A stretch of DNA of 64,000 bases, taken from positions 5,256,001 to 5,320,000 of the forward strand of contig JAEMBT020000005.1 in assembly GCA_018873245.2 (NCBI GenBank), written 5' to 3'. Positions 1-10,925 of the stretch are shown in pieces. The position numbers were made by a program, and so were the translations under genes. The DNA is from Archegozetes longisetosus (lineage: Eukaryota; Arthropoda; Arachnida; Sarcoptiformes; Trhypochthoniidae). Numbering within the stretch: position 1 is the first letter of the stretch; every line of letters begins with the position of its first letter. The notes beneath the pieces were generated by a model. The model made no database searches. It was not told where the DNA came from and saw only the letters and a program-made list of their open reading frames with translations.

Positions 1-2
1 TG

Positions 3-74
3 AACCACTGTAACAATAAATTTGATCTAACACTTGACGAATTCGTGAACCATTACACAGATGTGTCTTTATAG
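3..74 (+). CDS. Possible C-terminal fragment of an EF-hand (calcyphosine-like) protein, partial
   Basis: The + strand is open from the left edge to a TAG at 72-74 and ends in residues LTLDEFVNHYTDVSL. This resembles the last EF-hand segment of calcyphosine-type proteins, which have an acidic helix, then E-F, an aromatic pair and a V/I-S. The calcium loop is degenerate here: the loop start is not Asp, and only the final D-E-F is canonical. The frame may stop at 72, or may splice at the GAT|GTGTCT donor-like site at 63. Only 23 codons are visible and everything upstream is outside the window, so chance similarity is possible. Confidence 0.28.
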   Translation, partial: NHCNNKFDLTLDEFVNHYTDVSL

Positions 75-2476
75 GCGCTCACAGCTCTAATCAAGCTTTG
101 ATTATTTAACTGATTTCTAGAGCTGAACAAAAGTTCATACAAATAGTTGAAATACACATCAAAATGACATAAGACAAAGACAAAATATTGAAAACTTGGA
201 TTTTGATCTTGACGACAGAAATGGCAAACAAAGCGTATCTTATACAAATCTTACTGAATTTAGTTGTATTTCTAAATTACAAATTTGTAGAAATCAATGT
301 ACTTACAGTTTAAACAAACAACCAGATGTATTGAAATAGCGACTTGAGCGAGAAAAAAATCTGGTTCTTTCTGTTGATTATTTCATTGTTCTGATTATGG
401 AGTGAATCGAGTGTCAGATCGCATAATCAAATAAGCCACTGCCTGACGACGCAATTCGATCGATTTTAGGAGTGCTTTGCTGGTGATCTTTGGGTAACTA
501 TTGGATACAATACAGCCTCACTAATGACAAACTTGCTATTAAAAGGGCGAGACATCGTTCAACCATTGAATCCATTATTATTTACTGAAAAATCATAGGC
601 CACTAATTTAATGCAAAATAGTTTTCTGGTTATAAAATAAGTTTTATTAGTAAAAGATTCACGAGTGAAAATCATCTGCTCTTAATTTATTTATAAATAC
701 TTTGCTGTCTGATTCAGCTGCGCCTCAGTTTTAAGCTCAGACTCACCTAATGATAGACCTAACAACTTGAATCTTGCTAACCTTACATAACATAACGGAA
801 TGAATGATATTTCGTATGCTGATCAATAAAATAACTTCTAATTTTCCATATTGAGTCGAAATCGAAATATGGAAAACTTGTGCAAAGGAAGTGCACAGAA
901 AAGCCATAATAGTGTAAAGCATTGATAAGTATTGAGTATAAAGAACCCGCACTTTTTCTAAAACTAGCATAGACTATATGCTGAAGTTGTTATATTTTTG
1001 CATTATTCAAATCTCTTATCAGTGAAGCAAAAATCAAATTGATTAAACCAGCTTTAAATGTAGAATAATGAACCACTAGTTTGAATTGAATACGTACACA
1101 AATGCATTATAAGTTTTATATATTATACATTGCTTAACGCAACACATCATAAACCATCTGCTATTCAAAAGTGTTGAAGTGTGCTCTCGATTTGTATGAG
1201 ACCAAAACCAAAATCAACTTTTTCTATAAGTTCAGAGTTCAATTGAAAAGCACACGCAGGAAGTCTTTATTATGTTAAGTTCCCTAATCTTTATGCAATT
1301 GAATGCCGATTAAACGGAAATCGAAAATCCTGATTATTAATAGGTGTCAAATTCGTGAATTTGCCATAATCTAATCTTTTGTCAAAAGTAATAGTTCAGA
1401 AAAGAAAGTTTTGCATAAGTTTTGTCAAATTTTTGCCAAAGCTTTACTTTGTTCTCAGACGTATGTCAATTCAGACTAGAAATACTGTTAACCTTATATC
1501 TGAGGCCCGAAACAATAGTATCAGAATTTGCTTCCAGAATAATTATTTATAATGAGTGAAGAACCTGTCAGAGGATGAAACTGACGATTTGTGCAATAGA
1601 CCACATCACCGGATCATTTAAGCCATGAAAGCATCGCTTGAAGCTCGCATATGACTGCTTTTGTGCTGACCTGTGCTTCTCTCCTGTAATCTATAGGTTT
1701 CCTAAACAAAACCAGATGCTCATCAAAACAATATCATCAGCGCTTATGTACCACATAATGTTCAAAGTTTGTATTTTTAATGCTTAATTAATCATACAGT
1801 CTTTCTATTTTAGCAACAGATTCTTTCTACAAATTTTGTTTTATTTCAGTGTCTTATTCACAAAAAAAACTTTATTTTCCGATATATATTCATTGAACAC
1901 TCTTTTCAGAGAATATATTCTTTGTTGAAAATGAAAGTTGTGCTGACCCGCATCAAAGGTTACTTATATATGAGCACTAGTACGAGGAGAAATGCGGGTA
2001 AGACTTTTAAATTGATGACCGGCTGCGCGAAACAGGCAGTCAAAGCGAGGCCAGCAACAATACGTGAAAGTTGTGAACAATTTTTCTATTATTTTAACTA
2101 ATTAGTCAAATATTTGTTTCTGATATAGTGAAAATACAAGCTCAATGAAAGAAAACGAGAGTTCAGCTTGACTTTTATTTGAGAATTAGATTTTTGATTA
2201 TGATACACAATTTTTACAGTATTTTAGTTGAGTGAATCTTACTATTAGGCATTGTTGCTAATCGCGCTCTATATCAATATATGTATTTAGTTGTGGTCTA
2301 CGCGAGGCTGCGCTCATTCAGAATTAACCTCAACTAAACAGAATGTGAGTATAATTTACAACAATACCTGATGGTAGAGCCCACTATCGAATGATTTAGA
2401 ATAAAGATTAACTAAAACAAATATTAATAGTTTGAGTAAAAAACAAAAAATATAACTAAACAATGATTTAAATGCA
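75..2476. other. Intergenic, no gene recognised
   Basis: AT-rich sequence with only short open frames and no recognisable protein motif. It holds the 3' flank of NTHL1; an AATAAA on the minus strand (2174-2179) could serve as its polyadenylation signal, about 300 bases past the stop. No RNA gene or long repeat was seen. Confidence 0.5.
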
Positions 2477-3405
2477 TTAGAAATCAGTGTCGGATTCCGA
2501 CGATAGAGCGTATGGACATAACTTTTGTTAAGGCATTCACCACATTTAGGGTTAACTGGTGAACAAATGGTTTGTCCGAAACCGACTAACAATAGGTTGA
2601 TGTCATCCCAATGCTCTTTAGGCAGCCATGACATAATCTGTTTCATCGTTTGCTCGGGAGTTTTCGATTGAGTCCAACCCAATCTGTTGCAGATTCGATG
2701 GACATGAGTGTCAACTGCAATACCCGTGCATTGATTCCATGCTATTTTCATTGCCAAATGAGCCATTTTTGGCCCGACACCTGGAAGACTCATCAATGCT
2801 TCCAAACTATTGGGAATATCATTGTTGTACTGATCGCGTAGTATAAGAGCCGTTTCCTTAATGTATTTAACTTTCCTTCGAAAGAACCCGACGGATTTAA
2901 TCAGATCTGTTAGTTGTTCGTCACTTGTGTTAATGATGTTCTCAACGGACAGTCCGTGCTCTTTAAGCTTACCCATAGTCGCGTGCGTTATTTGATCTTT
3001 TGTTTGACTCGATAGCATAAGTGACACCAACACTTGGAATCGTTTGTCGTTGTCATTCACCGCTTCTCGATCGAAGCACATCTCAGCGCCCATACTATCA
3101 ACAACTGCATCACGCTTTGAACGCATTTTTCGTATGTTTTCCAACACTTTTTGCCAATCGTCCGGTGTTTTGCTTTCGTATTCAATTTCTATTGGTTTCG
3201 AAAGTTTTCTCTTTTTTGTTTTGACCGAGTTATCACTTGTTTCTTCATTGTTTTCAGTTAATTTTGATTGACTGGTGCCTTTGTTGTCGAAATATTTCGA
3301 AGTCTTTTCTTGACTTGCATTAAGTTTTGCTGACTTTGATCTCGTTATTGTTGACATTTTCGTTAAAACCTTAATTGATCTCAAATTTTTTGCATTCAAA
3401 ATCAT
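2477..3405 (-). CDS. NTHL1: Endonuclease III-like DNA glycosylase/AP lyase, frame broken near the C terminus
   Basis: Bifunctional DNA glycosylase that removes oxidised pyrimidines in base-excision repair, in nucleus and mitochondria. It is a single exon. The ATG at 3405-3403 opens a short basic leader; a second Met (residue 17, 3357) could give a nuclear form. A basic KTKKRK stretch at residues 62-67 is nuclear-signal-like. The helix-hairpin-helix is LPGVGPK (207-213), where K213 is the expected catalytic lysine; D232 in VDTHVHR is the catalytic aspartate. Iron-sulfur cysteines C281, C288 and C291 are in frame. The fourth is not: after CLNK the frame runs into unrelated residues to a stop at 2356. 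In the other frame from 2521 the sequence reads L-C-P-Y and ends at a stop at 2477-2479, giving the family spacing C-x6-C-x2-C-x5-C. The shift maps to the A run at 2523-2526. It is either a one-base sequence error or a true mutation. Confidence 0.93.
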
Positions 3406-3762
3406 TCAAAATATATTGAAATAATTTATAACAGAATTAACTATTAATTGAGGTTTAAAAACCAATTAATATTTGAATGAAAGAAATTGAGGTTTAAAAT
3501 CGAAAACAAACACTGAAAAACTAAATGATTAGTGCATTTGATAGTCAGCTGACACTCAAATAAGACATGCGTTCAAACATTTTCATGTTTTCAATTTTGT
3601 TTATGTCATTATTTTTGATTTGATTGTTTGTTTCGATTGATTATAAAAAACAAACAAATCAATATTTAAAACAACTTCAAAAGTGTTTTGAAGTGATTTG
3701 ACGTTTAGACTGGTGTTAGAAAAATATTTATTAAAATTTAAATTGAATTAAATATTTATTAA
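3406..3762. promoter_or_regulatory. Divergent promoter region, NTHL1 (-) / PITHD1 (+)
   Basis: The two start codons face away from each other across 357 bases, so both promoters and both 5' untranslated regions must fit here. The sequence is AT-rich, and I see no convincing TATA box or other placed motif. Its promoter role is inferred from geometry only. Confidence 0.5.
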
Positions 3763-4729
3763 ATGTCTCGCAATAATCATTGTTGTGACCATTCATGTGA
3801 TGGACATTCTTCTATCGACAGTAACGGAGATTTAGGTATTCTTTACAGTCTGTATACCAGAATAGATACCGATAGAATTGAATGTCTCAATGAATCGGTC
3901 GAAGGATCGGGAAAATTGGTGTTTAAGCCTTGGGAAGAAAGACTCAATTTTGAACAAGTATTGCAAACTCTTCTTTAATTTTTTATCACTTTAATTAATC
4001 TTATTTTCAAATCATTAATAGTTTGTTGAAAGCGATTGCGATGAAGAGTTATTATTTAAGATTCCGTAAGTCATAAATTCCTTGGAATAATTTTGATTGA
4101 ATTAAATGATATTTTGTTTTGAACCTTTGTTAGTTTTACGGGAAATGTTAAATTGAAAGGTCTTATCCTTATTGGAGGTGAAGACGATTCTCATCCTTCA
4201 AGAATCAGATTGTAATCGCTTATTTAATACATACAAATTGTCCAGAGTTCAGTAATTTAATCACCGAATCATTTGTTTTTAGATATAAAAACCGTCCGAA
4301 TATGAATTTCGATGATGTAGGCATTGAAGCTGACCAAGAGTTTGAGACAATGCGTGATATGAATGGAACCCTTGAATATACTATAAAGTAATTGAAAATG
4401 AAAGCTATTAACTTGTTTAATTGAATTGTAATTAACTCAATTTCGTGTATATCCTAAGAATTGTAAAGTTTTCGAGCGTCTACCACTTAACGATTCACAT
4501 TCCAAAGAACTTTGGAAATGAAACAACGAAAGTGTATTATATTGGGCTGAGAGGAGAATTCACTGCTGTATGTTTGATATGGTCAAATATTCCTAATCAA
4601 CACTAAACTCATTTTCTATTACTGTAGGCTCAAAGGGATGCTATTCTTATGACATCTTACGAATTAGCTCCAAATCCAGCTGAGTGTAAATCCGATATTA
4701 AAGATACGGTTCCTCAGCAAATACATTAA
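3763..4729 (+). CDS. PITHD1: PITH domain-containing protein
   Basis: Six exons: 3763-3957, 4022-4065, 4134-4211, 4283-4387, 4459-4567 and 4628-4729, joined by five GT-AG introns of 60-71 bases. The product is 210 residues, against about 211 in human PITHD1. The N terminus is His/Cys-rich (HCCDHSCDGH), followed by the PITH domain with its hallmarks: ECLNES, VFKPWEER, FVESD, PFTGNVKLKG, GGEDDSHPS, NFDD, LEYT, SVYHLTIHIPKNFG, KVYYIGLRGEF and ANPAEC near the end. PITH domains occur in the C-terminal half of thioredoxin-like proteins that bind the proteasome; in vertebrates PITHD1 has been linked to proteasome and RUNX1 biology. The thioredoxin domain is absent, as expected for this family. An AATAAA at 4741-4746 lies just past the stop. 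The gene converges with MRPL15. Confidence 0.96.
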
Positions 4730-4740
4730 AAAAACAAATG

Positions 4741-4746
4741 AATAAA
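4741..4746 (+). terminator. Polyadenylation signal of PITHD1
   Basis: Canonical AATAAA 11 bases after the PITHD1 stop codon. The distance is short but workable in a compact genome. The cleavage site is not determined. Confidence 0.5.
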
Positions 4747-4873
4747 TGTTTTTTCAACTAAATTTAATAATAAATCTGATCAAAAGCTACAGAGATTAAC
4801 ATTATTATAAGTTTGATTTTAAGCTAAAAATATTTTTACGAATAATGAATTTGATATAATAAAAGTCAATGAT

Positions 4874-5941
4874 TTAGCTTTTATAATATTCGATTAATTC
4901 CTCATCAGTAGGTTTTAATATTTCTTTATCTCTTAAGTTGATGACCCATCCGGGCTCTAACCCGAAGAAGACTTGTCGCGGGTCTTTACGCAATTTCATG
5001 AGAGGCTCGTTCTTCAAATCAGGCAATTCGTAGCCATACTTCTGGGCTAATAATACTCTCTCTTCAGCCACTTTCTGAGGGTCAGCCAAATAGCCTCTGA
5101 CTTTAGGATCTGTATAGTATTCGACGGCATCTTCTGGCGGTAACATTCGTTTAGGTATTGGTTCGCCTAATGTACATACAAATGATTTAGAATTAATTTA
5201 TCAACTAATTTATCGACTAATCAAGAAATGGAGACCTTGGGCGAAGAACTTGATTGGTTTGTGGAGAGCAATCACACTTTTTATGTCATAATAAGCAGTG
5301 GTGATTACACCTCCATTGCGCTCAATAGCAGCGATTACAGACTCTTTCGCGTACTGGACTTCTATATTGATCTTTGCCTTAAACTCATTAATTCCCTCGT
5401 CAGTCAAGTGAACACCAAAATGGTTGAACATAGGATTGATGTGATAGAAATTGGTATTACACAAAGTAGTCAAATCAATGGGCTCTTCAGGGTTTATAGC
5501 TCCATTATCGATCATCAGTTGCAATTGAAACAAAGTTAACGGAGGATATTGTCGACGATATCTGTTTTAATCAAAGCATTGTTCATCAATATATTGAGAG
5601 AAAATAGTCAAATGCTTTCAAATACTTGTGGTTTTTATAGTAGTTTTCAATCGGAATCTTCAGATAGAAAGGGGTTCTGTTGGGGCCCTCATACCCGACA
5701 GGCCAATACCGGTGTCTTTCTCGATTGCTTTTGTTAATCTTCTCTCTCGGTCTGTATTGACCCAATTTGAAACTCTATTCGTATATTTATAATTATTTAG
5801 ATCAAACTTATAGTAATCAACAATTAATATTAATTTGATTGAAACCTTTTTCTTCTTATAGGGATTTGGTGCCAAATTTTTTAGTGATACACGCGGTAAA
5901 TATCGCAATATATGCAACGCTTTCTCTGCTGGCGAAGACAT
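4874..5941 (-). CDS. MRPL15: Mitochondrial large ribosomal subunit protein uL15m
   Basis: Four exons on the minus strand: 5941-5846, 5774-5626, 5561-5236 and 5166-4874, with introns of 71, 64 and 69 bases. The product is 287 residues (human 296). The start is the ATG at 5941, reading [20 protein letters not shown], close to the family's LRGLPRVSL. Clear family blocks follow: [25 protein letters not shown], the ID-N-G-I-P-E-PIDL region, [65 protein letters not shown] and [13 protein letters not shown] at the end. It is part of the mitoribosomal large subunit near the peptidyl-transferase centre. The N-terminal glycine-rich segment normally rich in G-x-G-x-K-G-x-x-R is strongly changed here (exon 2 reads [13 protein letters not shown]). 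The 3' end faces PITHD1, with 144 bases between stops. Confidence 0.95.
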
Positions 5942-6904
5942 TGTCGCCAATTTGATTACTAATTTATTTAGATGTTCTCAACGATCAAATGTTTTATTGA
6001 CTAATTAGACTGAAATTTATAAACTTATAAGATCCCTTTTACACAAAACGTGAGGCACTTCTCAAAATATTCTCATCCAATCAATAGTAAGAGTGAGCCC
6101 TCTATCGAGTTTATCAGTTATAAGTATTTAGACTGAAGCTTTATGATTTTCACACCACTTGATAAAATCTAGTTCAATTCATTGCACTTTTATGTCTCAT
6201 TGCAGTTTGTAATCAAATTAAAGTTTAATTTAAGCTGTAAAAGCTTGAGATGCTATCAAAAATCGTAAAACCAGATAATGTTTAAAACTTTTCGAAAATT
6301 TTGTTTTTAAATACCACTAATAATGAGAAGTGGCTCGGCCAGAACTTTGAACAGGGCTTTAAGCATATACTTTTCAGACTAAAACCTATAACATAATAAG
6401 TTAAAACTTGAATTATAATCTAATTTTGCTTTATTTTGTAGCAACTATTAAAGCAAATTAGAAAAATTTCATATTGAAAAATATAAAACTATTTCGTCAA
6501 GTTAGCGACAGGTTTGAATTGGAAGTTTGATCGGGCACACTGGCACCCATGGTCTCTACTGACTTTGCCGCTGATAATCAATAATGATTTGTTGAAATAT
6601 TTAATCAGGGTAAAATACTGGTTAATTATGGAGTTGTCAGCAATAAGTGATTAAAAAATAACCCAAAAGATATTAAAAGTTCAAGAGTAAGCTCTAAAAG
6701 ACATTTGAGTCTGAACTTTATAAGAGTTTTCAACTTGTTTTCCGATTTATTGAATTAAATCTTTGCAGAACCCAAGAATATAAAATTCAGATACTGTGCT
6801 ATAAATAACGAAGATCGACGCAACTGAACCCAATAGTCAATTTGACAAGACCTATAAATTTTCTTATCGTTTGATATCACTTTTTGAATCTCAAAAACTT
6901 ATTA
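5942..6904. other. Intergenic, 5' flank of MRPL15
   Basis: AT-rich DNA upstream of MRPL15 up to the inverted-repeat element at 6905. The MRPL15 promoter must lie here, but no specific site could be placed. No gene was recognised. Confidence 0.45.
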
Positions 6905-7519
6905 CCGTAATATCTGGCTTAATATTGCACGCAATGATATCTAAGTTCCTGATAAGGGGTGCAATGCTATTGAGATTGTATTGCATCTAATTTTGGGACA
7001 TTTTTTCAATGCATTACCAATGACTTAGTATTGCATTAGTGAGTCAAATGTTAAACTTTTTTCATAAAACGGTAAGTTTTTAAAAATAAAGTTGAGACTG
7101 AAAAACGTTAGTTGATATCCTCTTCCCATCAACCAATGTGTTTAATGACAATAAAGTAATAATCCTTAAAATGCCTCAAAATATTGATTTGTCAGCGAAC
7201 GGGTCTGACGGATAACGAGTCCGACAACGAAGAGTGTGAAGTAGTAATAGACTTTGTCGAAGAATCTATTGAGCCGACAGAAGTCTAAGAAGATATAATT
7301 CTGAATTAATTATCTTTTAATTAAAGCCGATTTGATTTAAATGTAATATTTAGTCTCTTTATGAATAAATACTTGTCTATGAGATGCCATTAAATGCAAT
7401 GTTATGCTGATTTCTAAGAATAGGCGTAATACTATTGAGAAATTGCATGAGATTTCGGCGAAACAAAAACTATTGAATATGACTCAGTATTGCATGCAAT
7501 ATTAAGCCAGATAATATGG
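6905..7519. mobile_element. Non-autonomous Tc1/mariner/pogo-type DNA transposon with 31-bp terminal inverted repeats
   Basis: Positions 6905-6935 and the reverse complement of 7489-7519 match at 28 of 31 bases (shared core CTGGCTTAATATTGC). Both ends begin with CC, then R-T-A. A TA dinucleotide flanks each end (6903-6904 and 7520-7521), the target duplication typical of the Tc1/mariner/pogo superfamily. The interior is rich in TGCAAT/ATTGCA motifs, which look like subterminal repeats. It does not encode an intact transposase; at 615 bp it is a MITE or internally deleted copy. The superfamily assignment rests on the TA duplication and repeat length only. Confidence 0.82.
7171..7288 (+). pseudogene. 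Short coding remnant inside the transposon (possible transposase fragment)
   Basis: ATG at 7171 opens MPQNIDLSANGSDG and then a stop. In the adjacent frame the sequence continues as DNESDNEECEVVIDFVEE and closes with TAA at 7286-7288. The acidic composition resembles the acidic termini of transposases of pogo/Tigger or piggyBac type. A TTGTCAG acceptor-like site precedes 7196, so it could also be a spliced last exon. It lies wholly inside the inverted-repeat element, so a transposon origin is the simplest reading. No catalytic residues are present. Confidence 0.3.
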
Positions 7520-8640
7520 TACTAACTAAAATTACATATAATGTATATTCAAATTGACATAAATATAAGGCAAGCATTGTCTTGTTTAATTAAAACATTG
7601 GTTTCAAATTGAAACGTGGATAACTAAATGGAAATTCATATCGAACTTTGTCTTCGTATCTTCAACTAATGTATATTTGAAATAAGTGCCTAAAACTCAA
7701 AGTTTAAAATGTTTCTGTTAAGACGATATCCGCCTTATATTTAAATAAATTTGAATATAAATGAGATATTATTTTAACTAGTAATAATTTTTTATGAGGT
7801 TCAAAAAGTAATATCAAATGATAAGAAAGTTTATAAGTCTTATCAAATTGACTATTGGGTCCAATTGCGTGTCTTTATGTTACTTTCTGTACGTATAAAA
7901 TATATAAGACTATATTTGATTATTATTTTATTATTACTTTTATTGTTATCATTTAAATACAATAAAATGAGAAGTCTTGAGTAGGAGTATATCAATGAAA
8001 TTATTGGCAAAACATAGAGAAATAAGTTAAAATAGCTCAAATAATTACAACCTCACGTAAGGTAATAACGTATTGAAAAATGAAACTAAATTACAAGGAT
8101 ACAAAAAATGATACGTTCGACTAGTCTGTGATCGATTAAATCTGATGCGATTAAGAGATATGATTAGTGTATAAAATTGAATATTGCGTAACAAAATCTT
8201 GCCAAATATCGTAAATTAAACCCCATTCGTTAAAAATCTTATTCTTTTCTTAAAAAACTATGTAACTCTCATTCATTCAGATGTTGAAAGGAAAGATTAA
8301 GCAAGGATTCAGCTTTAATAGTTGTCATATTTTGCATTAGGTTCGAGTGCAAAATAACATTGAGTTAGACACACGTCATCTAATATTAATCTAAGTATAT
8401 TTCTAAGTTAACTCAATAAATGCAAATCTACTCTGAATTTATATAAAGATTATATTTAGTTAGAAGTAATGACCAAACACTCAGATATTAATGTTAAATT
8501 GTAGAAACACTCATTTCACTCTCATATCAGTCATACATTTGTACCATACCATCAAAACTAGATTAAATCTAATTAAGTAAATTGTGACACTATATAAATA
8601 TAACCGATTCTGTTCGAGACAAATGTCTTAAGTTAGATCT
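7520..8640. other. Intergenic, 3' flank of the NDRG gene
   Basis: AT-rich DNA between the transposon and the NDRG stop codon, probably including the NDRG 3' untranslated region. No gene, RNA or repeat was recognised. Confidence 0.45.
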
Positions 8641-10552
8641 TTAGCATTGAGCGATAGGGTTCTCCACGATATGCATCTGCTGTGGAGTAATCGCCACTTT
8701 GTCAGGATTTGATTCCTCGTTGATCGAACTCTTGCGACTGTCACCACTATCAAGATTACCATTGATAGCATCTCCGCTGGCGCTGGAGAGACTCATTTTA
8801 CGAAGTGACGAACGCCTTCTCTCGTAAGCAGTCAGAGCGTAGCCTAAACCCTGTAAGAAAAGTTTGAAGGCTTCGGACACTTTAGCTGGTTGTTCTTCTA
8901 AAGGCATTCCACAATCAGAGAGTTTCATCCAGGTCGAGTTGGTTGGATCCAGACGCGAATTCATGGTGATCGTGTCTTCCACGTGAGGTGAGTACGCACC
9001 ACAAAGAACCAAAACAGAGCATTTAAAGTTGCGCTCTTTGTCTCCGCGAACAATACCCAAATCAGTTCGCTTTATATACGAATCGATGAACAGCGACAGA
9101 TTTCGCGCATTTATTGTCTTTCCAGTGAAGTAACTGCGGTATATTTCGACCAGATCTCGATTGCGTTCTTCAGTTACTTTCCCGAAGTGATGCCACATGA
9201 GATAGTCTTGAGTAGTTTGAGGAAACGGATTCACATTACATCCATTGTTGTTGAATGAACCCAAGTAGTAGACATTCAGTTTCTGATAGAAGTATTCAGT
9301 CCAAGTTGACTGAGTAGAGGTTGGGTTTATTAAGAAGAGGCCGTCCACTGAGTCGGGATTGCGGAGAGCAAAGCGACTCAGAATGTTGGCACCCGCTCCA
9401 CACTTTAATTAAATAAATAAAACAATATATTAATTAAAACAGTAATATATAAACCATTACATCACGATTACAATCCTTTACTTGTCTTTACGACTAATCA
9501 TTTCTATCGCTATGCAATTAATTAAGTCGCACAACAAGTTCTTAACTTCAATTCTATCAAACATTTTTCCTATAAATTATCGAAATATTATTATAGAATA
9601 AGATATTAATGATAATAATTATAGGTCTAAATGAAAAACAGGTTATAAATGGATTTAATAAATGTGAGAAAGTTTTGTAAAATGAATCAAAAATGAGCTG
9701 AAACTAGATTCTGATGTCTTACAAAAAATTGCGACTCATTATCAATAAGAGAGCATTCAATAAACAAACGATCAAATGGTTTGTAGGCACAAAAGACAGT
9801 TCAATGCTATTCATGAATGATTCAAACTTTTGTTAATAAATTTCAAACCAATTAATCAACCGTTTGAGCAACTTTTAGTACTCATTACGAAACCAAATGT
9901 ATTTCAGTTTTCTGCTAATTTGTCTCAATAACAGAAAATAATTTGGGTAAATAAATTAATCGACAAACTCAAACTTCTGGCTATTCGCACATAATTTCAG
10001 CTCAATTAATAGTGACTAAAGACTAGACCTAAAGCTAAAATCACTCAAAATACTAGTGATAAAAGTAGGAAAAAAAATCTAAAAAAATAGTTAATGAGTA
10101 TTTAGATAGGAAAAGAGAAAGAGATAGTGACTCACTCCAAGTCCAACAAAGCTCTTGATGGAGTAGTATTTGCAAACAGTACCAATTTGTTCAGCCAACT
10201 GATCCATAGTAGGATAAACGAAATTGTCAGGAAGTGGAGGCGCATTTTCTTCCATGCCAGGAATATTGATATGAAACACACAAAAGCTCTGCAGCAGTAG
10301 CTTCATATCAATGAAGTTGAAGAAGGCTTGAAAGTTGGAGACATAGTTGAGACCGATGTCGTGGTAAGTAATGATGACAGGTTTGTTTAGGCGATAGTCT
10401 GCGCCTTGGTGCGCCACGCAAATAGACCCGTAATCGGTTTCAACCCGCTCTTCGGTGAACAAGTCTTCGCTTTTGCTTAGAGTCTTCATGAGTGGAGAAG
10501 TAGACTCTATACCTCGTAGCTCTATATCTGAAGACATATCCATTTCGAGCAT
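8641..10552 (-). CDS. NDRG: N-myc downstream-regulated gene family protein (alpha/beta-hydrolase fold)
   Basis: Two exons on the minus strand (10552-10136 and 9402-8641) separated by a 733-base intron (GTGAGT donor, AAAG acceptor); 392 residues. NDRG hallmarks are the N-terminal VETDYGSICVAHQG, TYHDIGLNYVSNFQAFFNF (residues 62-80), the IPGMEENAPPLP segment, YPTMDQLAEQ, then KSFVGLG at the splice junction followed by GAGANILSRFAL, GLFLINP, NARNLSLFIDSY, CGAYSPHVEDTITMNSRLDP and KLSDCGMPLEEQP, then AFKLFLQGLGY. The C-terminal tail is Ser-rich (RRRSSLRKMSLSSASG), as in NDRG1-4. These proteins have the hydrolase fold without the normal catalytic triad and act in stress response, differentiation and trafficking. 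The ATG at 10552 is the first Met; the frame is open a little upstream and an AAAAG|TTG acceptor-like site precedes it, so an upstream exon may exist. It matches the NDRG family (Drosophila MESK2), not one vertebrate paralogue. Confidence 0.94.
9403..10135 (-). other. NDRG intron
   Basis: A 733-base AT-rich intron, about ten times longer than the introns of the neighbouring genes. No nested gene or repeat was seen. Confidence 0.8.
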
Positions 10553-10925
10553 CCGATAAAACAACTTTTATATGAATTGTTTTCGGCAATTATTGCATAA
10601 AATAATGATATCTTTATTTTATTATTGATATAAACAATCTTTGCTTTGTGTTTTCACACAATAGTATTAATATGATAAAAAGAATTCTTATTATAAGTGA
10701 TAAGCGTTTATAATATAATATAAACAGTCGCTTAACGCACAAATAGAACAGAGATTCGAATCTTGTTTACTATCTTTGAATTTAATGCTGAGCAAATGGC
10801 GTCACTATTAATAGGTTTGTTTTGGTTTTATCGTAGCGTAAGTGTACGCAATGTTACACTCTAAAACTTGATAATCGTTGATAGCGACTTAAAGTGACGC
10901 GTTTAGATGATATGCTTCCATTAGA
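10553..10925. promoter_or_regulatory. 5' flank of the NDRG gene
   Basis: Presumed promoter and 5' untranslated region of the NDRG gene on the minus strand, inferred from position. No TATA box could be placed. It ends at a hAT-like repeat. Confidence 0.35.

Noticed and set aside
2356..2476. Hydrophobic C-terminal tail in the uninterrupted NTHL1 frame
   Set aside because: It is out-of-frame read-through after the A-run shift and resembles no NTHL1; the alternative frame gives the conserved cysteine and a stop at 2477.
5228..5539. 103-codon open frame on the + strand
   Set aside because: Antisense shadow of MRPL15 exon 3, which has clear homology.
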